Notes: generated by a model from the sequence alone, not told the origin. DNA of 58,225 bases from Tsukamurella sp. 1534 (GCF_000312385.1 NZ_HE997626.1:812040-870264); one strand, 5' to 3'. Positions 1-8,436 are shown, counted from the stretch's first letter. Program-made: numbers and translations.

Positions 1-47
1 TATGAGCCTCCTGAGCGTGTCTGCGTTGCCAGTGCCAGACTATCGCC

Positions 48-1919
48 ATGGAGCTCGCGGTTGGGCTTGTCGCCCTGGTTGCCACCGTCCTGGTGGTCAG
101 CGCCCTGTGCGATCGGTTCGGCCTCGCCGCGCCCCTCGTCCTGACGGTCGTCGGCATCGGCGCCTCGTTCGTCCCGGCCATGCCCGCGGTGCCGCTGCAC
201 CCCGACGTGGTGCTGCTCGGACTCCTGCCTCCGCTGCTGTACGCGGCGGCGAGCAAGGCCTCGCTGGTGGACTTCAAGGCGAACCTCCGGCCCATCGGCA
301 TGCTGTCGGTGGGGCTGGTGCTGTTCACCGCGGCCACCGTCGGCGTCGTCACCTCGTGGCTGCTCGACATCCCGTTCGCCGCCGGGCTCGCGCTCGGCGC
401 CATCGTGGGCCCACCCGACGCCGTGGCCGCGACCGCCGTCGGCCGCAGGATCGGCCTGCCCCGGAACGTCACGACGCTGCTCGAGGGCGAATCGCTGTTC
501 AACGACGCGACGTCCATCGTGCTGCTGCGGACGGCGATCGCCGCGGTCGCCGGCACCGTCGGGTTCTGGCAGGTGGCCGGGTCGTTCGCGCTCAGCGCCG
601 TGGGTGGCGTGGCGGTGGGCGTGATCGTCGCCGTGCTGCTGCGGTTCGTGCTGCGCCGCGTGACCGACCCGACGCTCACCACCGGCATCACCCTGATCAG
701 CCCGTGGGCCGCGTACCTCCCGGCCGAGCACATCCACGGCTCGGGCGTCGTCGCCGTCGTCGTGACCGGACTCATCGTGGCCTACCGTGCGCCCACCGAC
801 CAGACGGCGGTCGGCCGCATGTCCGCGCGGATCAACTGGAACACCGTCCAGTTCCTCCTGGAGAACGCGGTCTTCCTGCTCATCGGCCTACAGATGCGGA
901 CGATCTTCGAGGGCGCGGCCGCGTCGCCCATCGGCTGGCCCACGATCCTCGTCACCTGCGCCGCCGTGATGGCGACCGTGATCCTGGCGCGGATGGTGTG
1001 GTGCGCACCGTCGGCCCTCCTCTCGATCCGGGTGGACGCGGAGAACGAGCGCCTCAGCGCCGGCGAAACGACGGTGCTGTCCTGGGCGGGCATGCGCGGC
1101 GTCGTCACGCTGGCGGCCGCGTTCATCCTCCCGACGGACTTCCCGGACCGCGAGGTGCTCGTGTTCGCGGCGATGTTCGTGGTGGCCGGCAGCCTGCTGA
1201 TCCAGGGGTCGACGCTGCCCGCACTCGCCAAGGCGTTGCACGTGCGCGGGCCCAACGCGCGCACCGACGCCCTGCAGCAGGCCGTGGTCATGCGGTCCGC
1301 CATCACGGCCGGCCTGGAGCGGCTCGACGAGATCGAGGCCAGCCCGGAGAACACCGTGCCGCAGCCGCTGCTCGACGGGGTCCGGGAGCGGGCGGTCAGC
1401 CGCGAGCGTTCGTTCTGGGAGCGACTCGGACCGGATTCGCGGGACACGCCCGCCGCACAGGTCCGCGAGGTGCGGCTGCAGATGATCGCGGCGGAGCGCG
1501 AGGAGGTGCTCAGGCTCCGCGACAGCGGGCAGGGCGACCACGAGGTGCTGGAGCAGGTGCTCTCGTCGCTCGACGTGGAGGAGGCCATGCTCACCGTCTC
1601 GGCGAGCCGCAGCGAACGCGTCGCGGTGGCCGAACTGCTCACCGTGCCGTGGTCGGGAGACGAGTGTGACCATCTCCGTGTGGCGGATTCGTTCGCCGAC
1701 CCCGTACCGCTCAGCGAGACCTGCCTGGAGTGCCTGGAATCGGGGGAGAACCCGGTACGGCTGCGGATGTGCCTGACCTGCGGACACGTCGGCTGCTGCG
1801 ATTCCTCCGACGGCAAGCACGCGACCGCCCACTTCGAGGCGACCAGCCACCCGGTGATCCGGAGCTTCGAGCACGGCGAGGCCTGGCGCTGGTGTTACAT
1901 CGACGAACTGCTCAAATAG
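48..1919 (+). CDS. CPA1-family Na+/H+ antiporter with C-terminal UBP-type zinc finger
   Basis: Predicted 623-residue inner-membrane cation/proton antiporter. The first ~400 residues are a run of hydrophobic helices with CPA1 signatures: GPPDAVAA (~121-128), EGESLFNDA (~147-155) and WAGMRGVVTLAAAF (~350). A charged cytoplasmic region with likely helices follows (~400-530). The last ~85 residues form a UBP-type zinc finger: a DECDH motif, then CLEC, CLTCGHVGCC and two His-rich segments. Antiporters of this family with a UBP finger are known in actinobacteria; what the finger binds is not established. ATG at 48 is the first in-frame start giving a clean first helix. It is followed 18 bases later by a DedA gene, so the two may be co-transcribed. 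Confidence 0.92.
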   Translation: MELAVGLVALVATVLVVSALCDRFGLAAPLVLTVVGIGASFVPAMPAVPLHPDVVLLGLLPPLLYAAASKASLVDFKANLRPIGMLSVGLVLFTAATVGVVTSWLLDIPFAAGLALGAIVGPPDAVAATAVGRRIGLPRNVTTLLEGESLFNDATSIVLLRTAIAAVAGTVGFWQVAGSFALSAVGGVAVGVIVAVLLRFVLRRVTDPTLTTGITLISPWAAYLPAEHIHGSGVVAVVVTGLIVAYRAPTDQTAVGRMSARINWNTVQFLLENAVFLLIGLQMRTIFEGAAASPIGWPTILVTCAAVMATVILARMVWCAPSALLSIRVDAENERLSAGETTVLSWAGMRGVVTLAAAFILPTDFPDREVLVFAAMFVVAGSLLIQGSTLPALAKALHVRGPNARTDALQQAVVMRSAITAGLERLDEIEASPENTVPQPLLDGVRERAVSRERSFWERLGPDSRDTPAAQVREVRLQMIAAEREEVLRLRDSGQGDHEVLEQVLSSLDVEEAMLTVSASRSERVAVAELLTVPWSGDECDHLRVADSFADPVPLSETCLECLESGENPVRLRMCLTCGHVGCCDSSDGKHATAHFEATSHPVIRSFEHGEAWRWCYIDELLK

Positions 1920-1937
1920 AGCCGGTACTCTGGTCGG

Positions 1938-2657
1938 GTGCACTACAACGACCTGACTCTGGCCGCCTCGACCACCATGCAGGCCTTCTCGCCGTCCGAC
2001 ATCACCGACCCCGTCGCGGTGCTGAACGCGTTCGGCCCGATCGCCCTGGTGGGTCTGCTGCTGGTCGTGTTCATCGAGTCGGGTGTGCTGTTCCCCGTAC
2101 TCCCCGGCGATTCGCTGCTGTTCGTCGCGGGCCTGCTCACCGCCGCCGGGACGGGCGCCGCCGTCGGCGAGGCCACCTACACGGGTTCGGCCATGTCGCT
2201 GCCGGTGCTGCTGATCGGCGTGCCGATCGCCGCGATCCTCGGCTCGCAGGTGGGCTACTTCATCGGCCGGTTCGGCGGCGAGAAGTTCTTCTCTCCCGAC
2301 GCCCGCTTCCTCAAGACCAAGTACCTCGACGAATCGCACGAGTTCTTCGAGAAGTACGGCCCCGCCACGCTGATCCTCGCCCGCTTCGTCCCCTTCGTGC
2401 GCACCTTCGCCCCGATCGCCGCCGGCGCCGCGAAGATGCACTACGCCAAGTTCGTCATCTGGAACGCGATCGGCGCCGTCATCTGGGGCGACGGCATCCT
2501 GCTGCTGGGAGTGTGGCTCGGCAAGATCGACTGGGTCCGCGACAACATCGACAAGATCTTCATCGCCATCGTGCTGGTGTCGGTGCTGCCCATCGTGTGG
2601 GGCGTCGTGAAGAAGTACCTCGCCGATCGGCGCGCTGACTCCTCCGCCAGCGCTTAA
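1938..2657 (+). CDS. DedA family membrane protein (first of two)
   Basis: 239-residue polytopic membrane protein of the DedA/SNARE-associated family, whose members act as undecaprenyl-phosphate or phospholipid flippases and in envelope homeostasis. Seen in the sequence: a FPVLPGDSLLF block near residue 52-62, a re-entrant-type hydrophobic region, and the ARFVPFVRTFAPIAAG block near 150-165, both diagnostic of DedA. Start is GTG at 1938; an in-frame ATG at 1977 (residue 14) is an alternative that would drop a non-hydrophobic leader. Followed within 10 bases by a second DedA gene, suggesting tandem duplication or a heteromeric pair. The neighbourhood (DedA then a GH76 gene downstream) resembles Rv0364-Rv0365c. 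Confidence 0.9.
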   Translation: MHYNDLTLAASTTMQAFSPSDITDPVAVLNAFGPIALVGLLLVVFIESGVLFPVLPGDSLLFVAGLLTAAGTGAAVGEATYTGSAMSLPVLLIGVPIAAILGSQVGYFIGRFGGEKFFSPDARFLKTKYLDESHEFFEKYGPATLILARFVPFVRTFAPIAAGAAKMHYAKFVIWNAIGAVIWGDGILLLGVWLGKIDWVRDNIDKIFIAIVLVSVLPIVWGVVKKYLADRRADSSASA

Positions 2658-2666
2658 GCTCTGCCT

Positions 2667-3302
2667 GTGCTCGAATTCGTCCAGAGCGCAGGGCCCGTGA
2701 TGATCTGGCTCGTCGTCGCCGGATTCGTCTTCTGCGAGTGCGCGTTCATCATCGGACTGTTCCTCCCCGGTGACTCGCTCCTCCTGACCGCGGGCCTCGC
2801 CATGGCCACCACCGGCCACAGCTCCTACTCCGTCTGGGGACTCGCCCTCGCGGCGTTCCTCGCCGCCATCGCCGGCAACAGCGTGGGCTACGCCATCGGC
2901 TACAAGATGGGCGACCACGTGCTCGCCAAGAAGGACGGCCGGTACCTCAACGCGCACAACCTGCACCGGGTCAAGGAGCTGATGGACAGGCACGGCTTCT
3001 TCTCCGTGCTGATCGCCCGCTGGATCCCGTGGGTCCGCACCCTGTGCCCGCTGGTCGCGGGCGCGGCGGGGATGAACAAGCGCAGCTTCACCGTCGCCTC
3101 GGTGCTGGGCTCGCTGATCTGGGCGCCGTTCCTGCTGCTCGTCGGGTACTACGGCTCGTCCGCGCTCGAGGACTACAAGTGGATCCTGGAGTGGGCGCTC
3201 AAGGGCATGATCGTGTTCCTCGTGGCCGGCACGATCCTCGGGATCGTCGGGTACCGGCGCGAGATGGCCCGGCCCGACGTGACCGTCGACCTCGACGACT
3301 GA
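2667..3302 (+). CDS. DedA family membrane protein (second of two)
   Basis: 211-residue DedA paralogue. It has the GLFLPGDSLL block (~30-40) and the ARWIPWVRTLCPLVAGAAG block (~110-130), plus about five hydrophobic segments and a short acidic C-terminus. GTG start at 2667, 9 bases after the stop of the upstream DedA gene. The ABC-F gene starts 10 bases downstream, so antiporter, both DedA genes and ABC-F form a same-strand run with short spacers that may be one transcript. Substrate (polyprenyl phosphate or phospholipid) cannot be told from sequence. Confidence 0.9.
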   Translation: MLEFVQSAGPVMIWLVVAGFVFCECAFIIGLFLPGDSLLLTAGLAMATTGHSSYSVWGLALAAFLAAIAGNSVGYAIGYKMGDHVLAKKDGRYLNAHNLHRVKELMDRHGFFSVLIARWIPWVRTLCPLVAGAAGMNKRSFTVASVLGSLIWAPFLLLVGYYGSSALEDYKWILEWALKGMIVFLVAGTILGIVGYRREMARPDVTVDLDD

Positions 3303-3312
3303 CGGCGCCCGG

Positions 3313-4959
3313 ATGACCGTCCTGCAGACCCGCGGCCTCGCCGTCGCCTACGCCGACCGCCCCCTGTTCTCCGGGCTCGACCTGGTGATCTCGCCGGGCG
3401 ACGTGGTGGGGCTGGTCGGCGCGAACGGCGCGGGCAAGTCCACCCTGCTCAAGCTCCTCGCCGGCGTCGGTGCGGACGGCGGGCCCGACGTGACCGGCAC
3501 CGTCGACCTCGCCCCAGCCGACGCCACCGTCGGGTACCTGGCGCAGGAACCCGAGCGCCTGCCCGGCGAGACCGTGGCGGGGTTCGTGGCGCGGCGCACC
3601 GGCGTCGCCGAGGCCGAGGCGGCGATGGACGCCGCGGCGGAGGCACTCGCGACCGACCCGTCGGACGATCGGTACACGCCCGCCCTGGACCGGTGGCTCG
3701 CGCTGGGCGGCGCCGACCTGGAACAGCGGCTCGCGGCGATCCTGGACGAGGTGGGGCTCCCCGACGCGGGCGCGGCGATGACGGGGCTCTCCGGCGGGCA
3801 GGCGGCCCGCGCCGGGCTCGCCGCGGTGCTCGCCTCCCGGTACGACGTGCTGCTGCTCGACGAGCCGACGAACGACCTCGATCTGGCCGGCCTGGAGCTG
3901 CTGGAGCGGTTCGTGGCCGAGGCGGCGACGGCGATCGTGGTGGTCTCGCACGACCGGGAGTTTCTGGCGCGCACCGTGACCACGGTGGTGGAGCTCGACC
4001 TCGCGCAGCAGCAGATCGGCGTGTACGGCGGCGGTTACGAGGCGTACCTGGTGGAGCGGGACGTGGCCCGGCGGCACGCACGCGAGGAGTACGAGCAGTA
4101 CGCGGGCAGGCTCTCCGACCTCCAGGACCGTGCGCAGATGCAGCGGAACTGGATGGAGCACGGCGTGCGCAACGCGCGCCGCAAGATGAAGTCCGGCGCC
4201 GATCCCGACAAGGCGGGCCGGAAGGCGCGGCTCGAGTCCACGGAGAAGCAGGCGTCGAAGGCGCGGCAGACGGAGCGGGCGATCGAGCGGCTGGAGGTGG
4301 TCGAGGAGCCGCGCAAGGAATGGGAGCTCCGGATGTCGATCGCCGCGGCGCCGCGCAGCGGCAGCGTGGTGGCGACGCTGTCCGGCGCGACGGTGGCCCA
4401 CCCGGGGTTCACCGTCGGGCCCGTGTCCGTGTCGGTCGAGTACGGCGACCGGATCCTCCTGACGGGCCCCAACGGGGCCGGCAAGTCGACGCTGCTGTCG
4501 CTGTTGCTGGGACGGCGCGCGCCGTCGGCCGGAACCGCGACACTCGGTTCCGGCGTCGCGATCGGCGAGATCGACCAGGCGCGTGGACGATTCCTCGGCG
4601 ACGGTGCGCTCCTGGACGCGTTCTGCGCGGAGGTGCCGGACACCCCGCCCGCCGACGTCCGCACGCTGCTCGCGAAGTTCGGGCTGCGCGGGCATCACGT
4701 GCTGCGGCCCGCCTCCTCGCTCTCGCCGGGCGAGCGCACCCGCGCGGCCCTCGCGTTGCTGCAGGCCCGCGGGGTGAACCTCCTGGTGCTCGACGAGCCC
4801 ACCAACCACCTGGACCTGCCGGCCATCGAGCAGCTGGAGCAGGCCGTCGAATCCTTCGACGGCACGGTGATCCTCGTGACCCACGACCGCCGGATGCTCG
4901 ACACCGTGCGCGCCACCCGCCGGTGGCGCATGGCGGCCGGCGCACTCAGCGAGGACTGA
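3313..4959 (+). CDS. ABC-F family ATP-binding protein
   Basis: 548-residue soluble protein with two ABC ATPase domains and no membrane segment, which places it in the ABC-F group (ribosome-associated factors, including translation factors and antibiotic-resistance proteins). First domain: Walker A GANGAGKST (~36-44), signature LSGGQ (~160), Walker B LLLDEPTNDLDL (~185). Second domain: Walker A GPNGAGKST (~385), signature LSPGERTR, Walker B VLDEPTNHLDL. Between them is a charged, Arg/Lys-rich linker (~255-345) like the P-site tRNA interaction motif of ABC-F proteins. ATG at 3313. Whether it confers drug resistance or is a housekeeping factor cannot be decided here. Confidence 0.93.
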   Translation: MTVLQTRGLAVAYADRPLFSGLDLVISPGDVVGLVGANGAGKSTLLKLLAGVGADGGPDVTGTVDLAPADATVGYLAQEPERLPGETVAGFVARRTGVAEAEAAMDAAAEALATDPSDDRYTPALDRWLALGGADLEQRLAAILDEVGLPDAGAAMTGLSGGQAARAGLAAVLASRYDVLLLDEPTNDLDLAGLELLERFVAEAATAIVVVSHDREFLARTVTTVVELDLAQQQIGVYGGGYEAYLVERDVARRHAREEYEQYAGRLSDLQDRAQMQRNWMEHGVRNARRKMKSGADPDKAGRKARLESTEKQASKARQTERAIERLEVVEEPRKEWELRMSIAAAPRSGSVVATLSGATVAHPGFTVGPVSVSVEYGDRILLTGPNGAGKSTLLSLLLGRRAPSAGTATLGSGVAIGEIDQARGRFLGDGALLDAFCAEVPDTPPADVRTLLAKFGLRGHHVLRPASSLSPGERTRAALALLQARGVNLLVLDEPTNHLDLPAIEQLEQAVESFDGTVILVTHDRRMLDTVRATRRWRMAAGALSED

Positions 4960-5040
4960 CCGCCGCCCGCCCCGGATACCGCTCGACGATCTCTGCGCGA
5001 GGAGCGGGTCCGGTTGCGGCGCGGCCCGCACGCGCGCCGG

Positions 5041-5415
5041 TCACGCTCCGTCATGCACGGTGATCGCGTAGCCGTCGGGATCGAGGAACGTGAACGCCGT
5101 CCCGAACGGGCCGGGGGCGGGTGGCGCGGCGATCGGTACGCCCGCCGCAACCAGATGGTCGTGCAGTGGCTGCGCGTCCTCGCAGTTCATCCATAGTGCC
5201 ACTCCGATCCCGGGGCGCGGCGATGCCGCGGCGAGATCCACGCCGGGGAGCGGCTCGCGCACGGCGAAGGGGATGGGCAGCGTGGCGAACACGACGGCGC
5301 CGGGCGGCGACTGGGGCGCCCGCTGCAGCCCCAGCGCCGTCTCGTAGAACTCTGCGGAACGGTCGAGGTCGCGCACCTGGAGCGCGAGGAAATCGGGACC
5401 GGTGACTGTGCTCAT
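5041..5415 (-). CDS. VOC (glyoxalase/bleomycin-resistance) family protein
   Basis: 124-residue single vicinal-oxygen-chelate domain protein. It shows the paired beta-alpha-beta-beta layout: an N-terminal FLALQVRDLDRSAEFYETALGL module and a C-terminal GTAFTFLDPDGYAITVHD strand typical of this fold. Such proteins may be metal-dependent lyases, dioxygenases or drug-binding proteins; the substrate is not identifiable. ATG at 5415 is preceded by a good GAGAGGAG ribosome binding site. It is divergent from a marR gene and shares with it a 59-base promoter region holding two perfect palindromes, so MarR repression is likely. Confidence 0.85.
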   Translation of the reverse strand: MSTVTGPDFLALQVRDLDRSAEFYETALGLQRAPQSPPGAVVFATLPIPFAVREPLPGVDLAAASPRPGIGVALWMNCEDAQPLHDHLVAAGVPIAAPPAPGPFGTAFTFLDPDGYAITVHDGA

Positions 5416-5430
5416 GATCGAACTCCTCTC

Positions 5431-5448
5431 ATGTCAGCTTTCTGACAT
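5431..5448. promoter_or_regulatory. MarR-type operator, copy 1
   Basis: Perfect inverted repeat ATGTCAG-N4-CTGACAT in the VOC/marR divergent promoter. An identical repeat lies 28 bases away (centre to centre). It sits just upstream of the VOC ribosome binding site. The size, symmetry and location match MarR autoregulatory sites; binding is inferred. Confidence 0.75.
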
Positions 5449-5458
5449 ATCTGAGCGT

Positions 5459-5476
5459 ATGTCAGAATACTGACAT
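5459..5476. promoter_or_regulatory. MarR-type operator, copy 2, overlapping the marR start codon
   Basis: Second perfect ATGTCAG-N4-CTGACAT repeat. Its right arm includes the first two bases of the marR ATG at 5475, so a bound repressor would block both initiation of transcription and any leaderless or short-leader translation start. Confidence 0.75.
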
Positions 5477-5912
5477 GACGCAAGAGGCGGATCACCACGC
5501 TCGGATCGGGTACCGGATCAAGGAGGCCCAAGTGGCGGTCCGGATCCGCATGGAGGAGGAGCTCCGGCCCTACGGACTGTCCGCCGCGCAGTACGCGGCA
5601 CTGGAACTGATCGGCCGCTCCCCCGAGGCGTCGAACGCACAGCTCGCACGGGAGGCGTTCGTGACGCGCCAGTCGATGAACACCATGCTGCAGGCCCTGC
5701 AGCGCCGCGGCCTCGTCGTGCGCGCCGAGACTGCCACCTCCGGCAGGGAATTGCCCACCGCACTCACCCCCGAAGGCACCGCCCTCCTGCGCGACGCCGC
5801 CGCGGCGGTCGACGCCATGGAGGCCACGGCCGCCGAGAAACTCACCGCCGACCAGCAGCGTCAACTGCTCACGGGACTCGAGCTGGTGATCCGATCGCTC
5901 CGCGAGACCTGA
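5475..5912 (+). CDS. MarR family transcriptional regulator
   Basis: 145-residue winged-helix regulator. The N-terminal helix (MTQEADHHARIGYRIKEA) would form the dimer interface; the recognition region is SNAQLAREAFVTRQSMNTML (~55-75), followed by the wing (AETATSGRELPTALTPEG). ATG at 5475 lies inside one of two identical palindromes that fill the divergent promoter with the VOC gene, which implies autorepression and joint control of the VOC gene. The ligand is unknown. Confidence 0.9.
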   Translation: MTQEADHHARIGYRIKEAQVAVRIRMEEELRPYGLSAAQYAALELIGRSPEASNAQLAREAFVTRQSMNTMLQALQRRGLVVRAETATSGRELPTALTPEGTALLRDAAAAVDAMEATAAEKLTADQQRQLLTGLELVIRSLRET

Positions 5913-5943
5913 GGCCGCAGGCGCGCTCAGCCACGACCGACCG

Positions 5944-7071
5944 TCAGCGGCGGGCGAGGGCGGCGGCGGCCTCCATCGTCATCCAGCCGCTGATCTGCAC
6001 CGAGAGGTCGCGCTCCGGTATCTCGCTGGAACGCACTGTGCCGCCGGTGAAGTAGGCCGCCGCGCCGCCGGAGACCGGGATCTGCGCGTCGCGGGTCCAG
6101 TCCGCGCTGAACAACACGTGCCCGTCGATCTCGCGGCTGCCCCGCCACGCGGCCTCGGCGGAGGCGACCACGATGTCCTCCGCGGACCGGCGCACGTCGT
6201 CCGTACCGGGCCCGCCGCGCAGCTGCGCGGCCGCGAGCGCGAGGTAGCGCACGAGGATCCCGTTGAACAGGCCACCGTCGCCGCCGGTGCCGCCGGCCAC
6301 CACGTGCCGCTCGGTCATGTGCTGATCGACCGCGGCGATCAGGCGGCCCACCCGCTGCGCATGCCGCGGCGAATCATCCTGGGACAGTTCCGTGTCCAGG
6401 CCGATGGTCACGCCCTGGTTGTACGTGTACTTCTCCGGGTGCCGCTTCCCCGCCTCGGGGTTCGCCGGGTCGCCGTCGATGCCGTCGTCGATGAGGCCGT
6501 TCTGCGGATCGAGCAGCCTGCGGTGGAGCCAGTCCGCGGTCTCCTCCGCGCGGTCGAACTCACCCATCCGCGCGAGGAAGATCCCCGCCGGCCCGTTCGC
6601 CGGTGCGTTGAGGAACAGACCGGTGGTGCGCCACGGGATCCCGCCGCCGGCCTCGGGTACCCAGGCGTCGAGGAAGCGCCCGGTGAGCACCCGCAGCCTG
6701 CGGCCCGCGTCGACGCCCGCGTGCCGCTGCGCGCGCTCGAGCGCCAGCCCCATCCACGCCATATCGTCGTAGTAGGAGTTGGTGACGCGCAGCAGGTTCC
6801 GCACGCGGTGCCCGCGGGCCAGGCGGAACACGAGGCGCCGGTTCTGCGGCGAGCCGTCCCGCAGGTAGGCGTCGACCGCGGTGTCCAGCAGATGCGCCTG
6901 CCACCAGTAGTTCCAGCTGAACAGCAGCCGGTCCCGGCGGGTCGGCGGGTACGCGGGGAGGCCGAGGCCGGTGGTGGGGATCCCCCAGACCGAGCGGATG
7001 TGGCGCGCCTCGACCGCGGCCTGCGCCTGTGCCGCGCGCTGGTTCCAGTCGACCGTCGTCATACCCTCCAT
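5944..7071 (-). CDS. Glycoside hydrolase family 76 protein
   Basis: 375-residue protein resembling family GH76 alpha-1,6-mannanases and the M. tuberculosis Rv0365c type. Visible landmarks are the aromatic-rich SWNYWWQAHLLDTAVDA segment (~55), NSYYDDMAWMGLALE (~95-110) whose paired Asp residues correspond to the GH76 catalytic DD, and YTYNQGVTIG (~225). No signal peptide is seen, so the protein is probably cytoplasmic, unlike secreted fungal GH76 enzymes. ATG at 7071 is used; an in-frame ATG at 7062 is possible. Likely substrates are mannose-containing glycolipids or lipomannan fragments of the mycobacterial-type envelope (inference). Confidence 0.85.
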   Translation of the reverse strand: MEGMTTVDWNQRAAQAQAAVEARHIRSVWGIPTTGLGLPAYPPTRRDRLLFSWNYWWQAHLLDTAVDAYLRDGSPQNRRLVFRLARGHRVRNLLRVTNSYYDDMAWMGLALERAQRHAGVDAGRRLRVLTGRFLDAWVPEAGGGIPWRTTGLFLNAPANGPAGIFLARMGEFDRAEETADWLHRRLLDPQNGLIDDGIDGDPANPEAGKRHPEKYTYNQGVTIGLDTELSQDDSPRHAQRVGRLIAAVDQHMTERHVVAGGTGGDGGLFNGILVRYLALAAAQLRGGPGTDDVRRSAEDIVVASAEAAWRGSREIDGHVLFSADWTRDAQIPVSGGAAAYFTGGTVRSSEIPERDLSVQISGWMTMEAAAALARR

Positions 7072-7118
7072 CTCACCACGCGGAGCCGGGTTCCGCGCCC
7101 CGGGTTCGGCCGTGATTC

Positions 7119-7195
7119 CGTCGCGAAAATGCGCTCAGGAGGCGGGCCGCGACCATAGTGGCCGCGAGTGCCCCGGTGGAGTCATTTTCGCGACG
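7119..7195. repeat. 77-base element bounded by 13-base perfect inverted repeats
   Basis: The sequence CGTCGCGAAAATG (7119-7131) is matched by its exact reverse complement at 7183-7195. The 51 bases between them hold a second, imperfect hairpin around 7148-7167. It lies between the 3' end of the trmH-like gene and the 5' end of the GH76 gene. It could be an extended terminator or a small dispersed palindromic element; no transposase or target duplication is apparent. Confidence 0.6.
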
Positions 7196-7204
7196 CGGCC
7201 GCGC

Positions 7205-7888
7205 TCACCACGCCGCGTCGAGGTCCGCGTGCTCGCGGATCCACGCGTGCATGGCGATACCGGCGGCGACGCCCACGTTGATGGAGCGGGTGGAGCCGAA
7301 CTGGGCGATGGACACCGTCGAATCCGCGATGCCGCGGGCGCCGCCGGAGACGCCCGGGCCCTCCTGGCCGAACAGCAGCAGGCACCGCCGAGGCAGCGAG
7401 GCGCGCTCCAGCGGCACCGATCCCGCCAGGTTGTCGACGGCGACGATGGGGAGCCCGCGCTCCGCGCACCAGGCTGCGAGGGCGTCGGTGTCCGGGTGGT
7501 GTTCGAGGTGCTGGTAGCGGTCGGTGACCATGGCGCCCCGCCGATTCCAGCGTCGCCGGCCCACGATGTGCACCGCACGGGCGCCGAAGGCGTTGGCGGT
7601 GCGCACCACCGTGCCGATGTTGGCGTCGTGCCCCAGGTTCTCGATCGCCACCTCGAACGGATGCCGGCGGGCGTCGAGGTCGGCGACGATCGCCTCCCGG
7701 GTCCAGTACCGGTACTGGTCGACCACGTTGCGGCGGTCGCCGTGCTCCAGCAGTTCGGGGTCGTACCGGGGGTCCGGCGGCGGCGGACCGTCGCGCTCCT
7801 CGGACCAGGGACCGACGCCCACGGAGTGCGGCCCCGGTAGGCCCGTGACCCACTCGGTGGGGCCGGGTTCGGATTCGGGGCCGGTCAC
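7205..7888 (-). CDS. SpoU/TrmH family RNA 2'-O-ribose methyltransferase
   Basis: 227-residue SPOUT methyltransferase. All three family motifs are present: motif 1 LGHDANIGTVVRTANAFGA (~85-105), motif 2 LLLFGQEGPGVS (~170), motif 3 STRSINVGVAAGIAMHAW (~200-217), which form the knotted SAM site. The N-terminal ~60 residues are Pro/Gly-rich and may be disordered. The GTG start at 7888 overlaps the pyrE stop by four bases (GTGA), which decides the start and indicates translational coupling. The neighbouring order (methyltransferase, pyrE, membrane protein) resembles Rv0380c-Rv0383c. The RNA target (tRNA or rRNA) is unknown. Confidence 0.9.
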   Translation of the reverse strand: MTGPESEPGPTEWVTGLPGPHSVGVGPWSEERDGPPPPDPRYDPELLEHGDRRNVVDQYRYWTREAIVADLDARRHPFEVAIENLGHDANIGTVVRTANAFGARAVHIVGRRRWNRRGAMVTDRYQHLEHHPDTDALAAWCAERGLPIVAVDNLAGSVPLERASLPRRCLLLFGQEGPGVSGGARGIADSTVSIAQFGSTRSINVGVAAGIAMHAWIREHADLDAAW

Positions 7889-8436
7889 AGCCCCAGGTCG
7901 GCGAGGCCGAGCACCGAGCGGTACTCGAGGCCCTCGGCGGCGATGACGTCGGCCGCGCCGGTGGCGCGGTCCACGACGGTGGCGACGCCCACCACCTCGG
8001 CGCCGATCTCGCGCAGGGCGCGGACGGCGGTGAGGGGCGAGTTGCCGGTGGTGGTGGTGTCCTCGACCACGAGGACGCGCGCGCCCACCACGCTGGGTCC
8101 CTCCACCTGGCGCTGCATGCCGTGCGCCTTCGCGGCCTTGCGGACGACGAACGCGTCGATCGGCCGCCCGGCCGCGTGCATGACCGACGTGGCGACGGGG
8201 TCGGCGCCCAGGGTCAGGCCGCCGACGGCGGCGTAGTCCCAGTCCGCGGTGAGCTCCCGCAGCAGCCGGCCGATGAGCGGCGATGCCTCGTGGTGCAGCG
8301 TCGCGCGGCGCAGGTCCACGTAGTAGTCGGCCTCCCGGCCGCTGGAGAGGGTCACCCTGCCGTGGACGACGGCGAGCTCGCGCACCAGCTCCGCGAGGCG
8401 GACCTTGGCGGCCGCGTCGAGGGCGGGGAGCGTCAC
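7885..8436 (-). CDS. pyrE: Orotate phosphoribosyltransferase
   Basis: 183-residue enzyme converting orotate and PRPP to orotidine 5'-monophosphate in pyrimidine synthesis. The PRPP-binding loop VLVVEDTTTTGNS is clear at ~105-117, and the flexible-loop region KAAKAHG with catalytic Lys is at ~88-94. Length is normal for actinobacterial PyrE. ATG at 8436 overlaps the stop of the upstream membrane-protein gene by four bases (ATGA), and its own stop overlaps the trmH-like start, so all three are translationally coupled. Confidence 0.95.
   Translation of the reverse strand: MTLPALDAAAKVRLAELVRELAVVHGRVTLSSGREADYYVDLRRATLHHEASPLIGRLLRELTADWDYAAVGGLTLGADPVATSVMHAAGRPIDAFVVRKAAKAHGMQRQVEGPSVVGARVLVVEDTTTTGNSPLTAVRALREIGAEVVGVATVVDRATGAADVIAAEGLEYRSVLGLADLGL

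Noticed and set aside
888-2993. 701-codon minus-strand frame across the antiporter and DedA genes
   Set aside because: Low-complexity Arg/Gly/His-rich translation opposite two recognisable proteins; typical third-position GC artefact. The same applies to other long overlapping frames, such as 28510-30723 and 36332-38329.
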